This document shows positions 62,295-64,000 of a stretch of 64,000 bases of DNA, one piece after another. Both the position numbers and the translations under genes were made by a program. The stretch spans positions 1 through 64,000 of the forward strand of contig NZ_LLXZ01000096.1 in the NCBI RefSeq assembly GCF_001440395.1, read 5' to 3'. The first letter of the stretch is position 1; the number at the start of each line of letters is the position of its first letter. The DNA comes from Bradyrhizobium jicamae. GTDB taxonomy: Bacteria; Pseudomonadota; Alphaproteobacteria; Rhizobiales; Xanthobacteraceae. The notes below the pieces were generated by a model. It saw nothing but the letters and a program-made list of their open reading frames with translations, made no database searches and had not been told where the DNA came from.

Positions 62295-63268
62295 CCGAAC
62301 TGCTTAACATCTCCGATCTGACCGTTCATTTCCAGATCAATCAGGGAGCGATTGAAGCCGTCGATCACATCAACCTGACAATCCGCCGTGGCGAGGTCCT
62401 TGGATTGGTCGGCGAGTCGGGGTCGGGGAAGTCGGTGACCTCTTTCGCCATCCTGCGCCTGATCCGTCCGCCAGGACGCGTGGTGTCGGGAAATGTGCAG
62501 TTTGACGGCGTGGATCTCGGCTCACTGACCGAGGAGGAGATGCGGCGCATTCGAGGCGCAAAGATCGCGATGGTCTCGCAAAGCCCACGAACCGCCCTCA
62601 ACCCGGTCCTCACAGTCGGAAAGCAGATCTCAAGGTTGCTAATGCTCCACGCAGGCTTGTCGGCGCGAGAGGCCGAGAAGCGGATGCTGGAGATGCTGCG
62701 CCTGGTTCGCATTCCAGCCCCGGAGAAGCGGGCCAACCAATACCCGCACCAGTTATCCGGAGGAATGTGTCAGCGCGTAATGATCGCGATGGCGCTTGCG
62801 ACGTCACCGGAGCTGCTGCTCGCAGACGAGCCCACCACAGGGCTCGACGTTTCAATCGCGGCCAAGATTCTCGATCTGCTGCGCGAGTTGAGCGCAAGGA
62901 CCGGTGCTGCAATTATGCTCGTAACCCACGACCTGGGCGTGGTTGCCGAGATCTGCGACCGGGTTGCCGTGATGCATGCGGGCCAGGTTGTGGAATGCGC
63001 GCCCATGCGCGAGCTGTTTCACAATCCCGCTCATCCATATACGAAGGCGCTTGTCCGATCGATACCGCGAGTTGACCGCGACGTCGTTCTTGAGCCGATA
63101 CCGGGCTCCGTCCCCTCCTTGGTCAATCCGCCGCCGGGGTGCCGTTACGCGGGACGATGTGAGTGGGTCAGCGATCGCTGTCGCGTTTCGCGGCCCCCGT
63201 TGGTCGAGGCCGCTCCTGGCCATGTTGTAGCATGCTATGGATTCGAGGAACATCGTGACGCTAATTGA
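62291..63268 (+). CDS. ABC transporter ATP-binding protein (DppD type)
   Basis: 325 residues. Walker A GESGSGKS at 41-48, signature LSGGMCQRV (the usual Arg of GMRQRV is Cys), Walker B LLLADEP, D-loop GLDVS, switch VTHDLG, and the C-terminal oligopeptide-type extension with a Cys cluster (PPPGCRYAGRCEWVSDRC), which often binds an Fe-S cluster in this group. Overlaps the next gene by 14 bases. Confidence 0.93.
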   Translation: MTELLNISDLTVHFQINQGAIEAVDHINLTIRRGEVLGLVGESGSGKSVTSFAILRLIRPPGRVVSGNVQFDGVDLGSLTEEEMRRIRGAKIAMVSQSPRTALNPVLTVGKQISRLLMLHAGLSAREAEKRMLEMLRLVRIPAPEKRANQYPHQLSGGMCQRVMIAMALATSPELLLADEPTTGLDVSIAAKILDLLRELSARTGAAIMLVTHDLGVVAEICDRVAVMHAGQVVECAPMRELFHNPAHPYTKALVRSIPRVDRDVVLEPIPGSVPSLVNPPPGCRYAGRCEWVSDRCRVSRPPLVEAAPGHVVACYGFEEHRDAN

Positions 63269-64000
63269 GGTTCGTGATCTGCAAATGCACTTCCCATTAG
63301 GCGGGTTTGGGCGCACGCTCGCACGTCTACGAGGTGAGGTCGCGCCCGTGGTGCGGGCGGTCGATTCCGTCTCATTCGACGTCGCCCCCGGCGAAACTTT
63401 AGGACTGGTGGGCGAGTCCGGCTGCGGCAAATCCACGGTCGCCCGTTGTCTGGTGCGGCTACTGGATCCAACTGGTGGATCGATTCGATATGCAGGCAAG
63501 GAGATTGCAACGCTGGATCCGCACGCGTTGAAGCCATTCCGCCGCGACATCCAAATGGTGTTCCAGGATCCCACCGCCTCCCTCAATCCCAGGCTTTCGG
63601 TGAGAAGCATGGTCGAGGAGGCGCTCATGCTTCATACCAAGTACGCTCCGAAGGAACGCCGCGCACGTGTCGAAGAGCTTATGCACGAGGTGGGGCTCGG
63701 TCGCGATCTTTTGGACAGATATCCTCATGAGCTTTCCGGTGGGCAGCGCCAGCGTGTGAATATTGCCCGGGCCATCGCCACAAATCCCCGCTTCGTTGTT
63801 CTCGACGAGCCGACGTCGGCACTCGACGTGTCGTTGCGATCGCGCGCGATTCTCTTGCTGGAGAACCTACGTGAACATCACGGACTATCCTACCTCTTCA
63901 TTTCGCACGATCTGGCCACGGTGAAGTACCTCGCGAGCCGCGTTGCAGTGATGTATCTCGGCAGCATCGTGGAATTGTCGGACACGCGTGATCTGTTCGC
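63255..64000 (+). CDS. ABC transporter ATP-binding protein (DppF type), cut by the window end
   Basis: About 248 codons visible from GTG 63255; the gene runs off the right edge. Walker A GESGCGKST (53-61), Q-loop VFQDPTASLNPR, signature LSGGQRQRV, Walker B VVLDEPTSALDVS, switch ISHDLA. Second ATPase of the importer, completing SBP-DppB-DppC-DppD-DppF. The start inside the end of the DppD-type gene suggests translational coupling; an alternative start is ATG 63285. Confidence 0.93.
   Translation, partial: MTLIEVRDLQMHFPLGGFGRTLARLRGEVAPVVRAVDSVSFDVAPGETLGLVGESGCGKSTVARCLVRLLDPTGGSIRYAGKEIATLDPHALKPFRRDIQMVFQDPTASLNPRLSVRSMVEEALMLHTKYAPKERRARVEELMHEVGLGRDLLDRYPHELSGGQRQRVNIARAIATNPRFVVLDEPTSALDVSLRSRAILLLENLREHHGLSYLFISHDLATVKYLASRVAVMYLGSIVELSDTRDLF

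Noticed and set aside
1-64000. CRISPR arrays, tRNA or rRNA genes, integrase or attachment sites
   Set aside because: No regularly spaced short repeats, no cloverleaf or rRNA-like sequence and no integrase were seen in reading through; a covariance-model scan would be decisive.

Overview
The window reads as part of an accessory (symbiosis-type) island of a Bradyrhizobium-like alphaproteobacterium. The evidence is NifA/sigma-54 promoter architecture (TGT-N10-ACA upstream of TGGCAC-N5-TTGCT), modABC, ahpCD, a rhizobial-type outer-membrane beta-barrel protein, many IS3 and IS66 remnants, and many half-decayed gene copies. No tRNA, rRNA or CRISPR array was seen.

Left half (1 to about 30 kb): sparse and eroded. 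It starts inside an alanine dehydrogenase gene whose 5' end recurs as a relic near 8.3 kb. Two diverged direct repeats of about 1.6 kb (511-2131 and 4709-6370) each carry a small membrane-protein ORF and a small secreted-protein ORF. They flank a serine hydrolase whose N-terminus is fused to an IS3 OrfA fragment. Then come a two-domain TlpA-like thioredoxin, an outer-membrane protein, an intact modABC next to an older decayed modBC, ahpCD, a broken operon (PurF-like, HAD phosphatase, HIBADH-like), and an Lrp plus glutamate dehydrogenase unit. Four transcription units here have sigma-54 promoters recognisable by eye: the TlpA-like gene, modABC, ahpCD and the PurF-like operon. An orphan copy of the TlpA-type promoter lies at 8983-9090. 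Three of the five have a perfect NifA UAS, the PurF-like unit has a one-mismatch UAS, and none was found for ahpCD.

Right half (about 30 to 64 kb): dense and almost all intact. This is a catabolic supercluster built around coenzyme F420. A complete F420 pathway is present (cofE-cofD-cofC-fbiC), with an F420:NADP oxidoreductase (npdG) and two LLM-family F420-type oxidoreductases, each close to a RedY/HapK-like small protein. Around them are a three-subunit molybdenum hydroxylase with its own MoaD/ThiS-like protein, a hydantoinase/oxoprolinase-like protein plus a DUF917 protein, two SDRs, an SMP-30 lactonase, a BKACE beta-keto acid cleavage enzyme, a DUF1028 protein, an alpha/beta hydrolase and a SnoaL-like protein. 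There are also two oligopeptide-type transport systems, one intact and one reduced to its binding protein. Two near-identical GntR regulators, an IclR and an Lrp regulator are present. Three copies of a TGTGATCACA operator tie the two GntR genes and a third unit together.

Inferred logic: a cyclic, probably N-containing compound is imported, hydroxylated by the Mo enzyme, reduced or oxygenated with F420H2 or FMN, ring-opened by the hydantoinase, lactonase and hydrolase enzymes, and cleaved to CoA thioesters by BKACE. The substrate cannot be read from the sequence. Many start codons were moved inward from the longest reading frame to a better ribosome binding site or to a 4-base overlap with the upstream stop; this is noted per gene.
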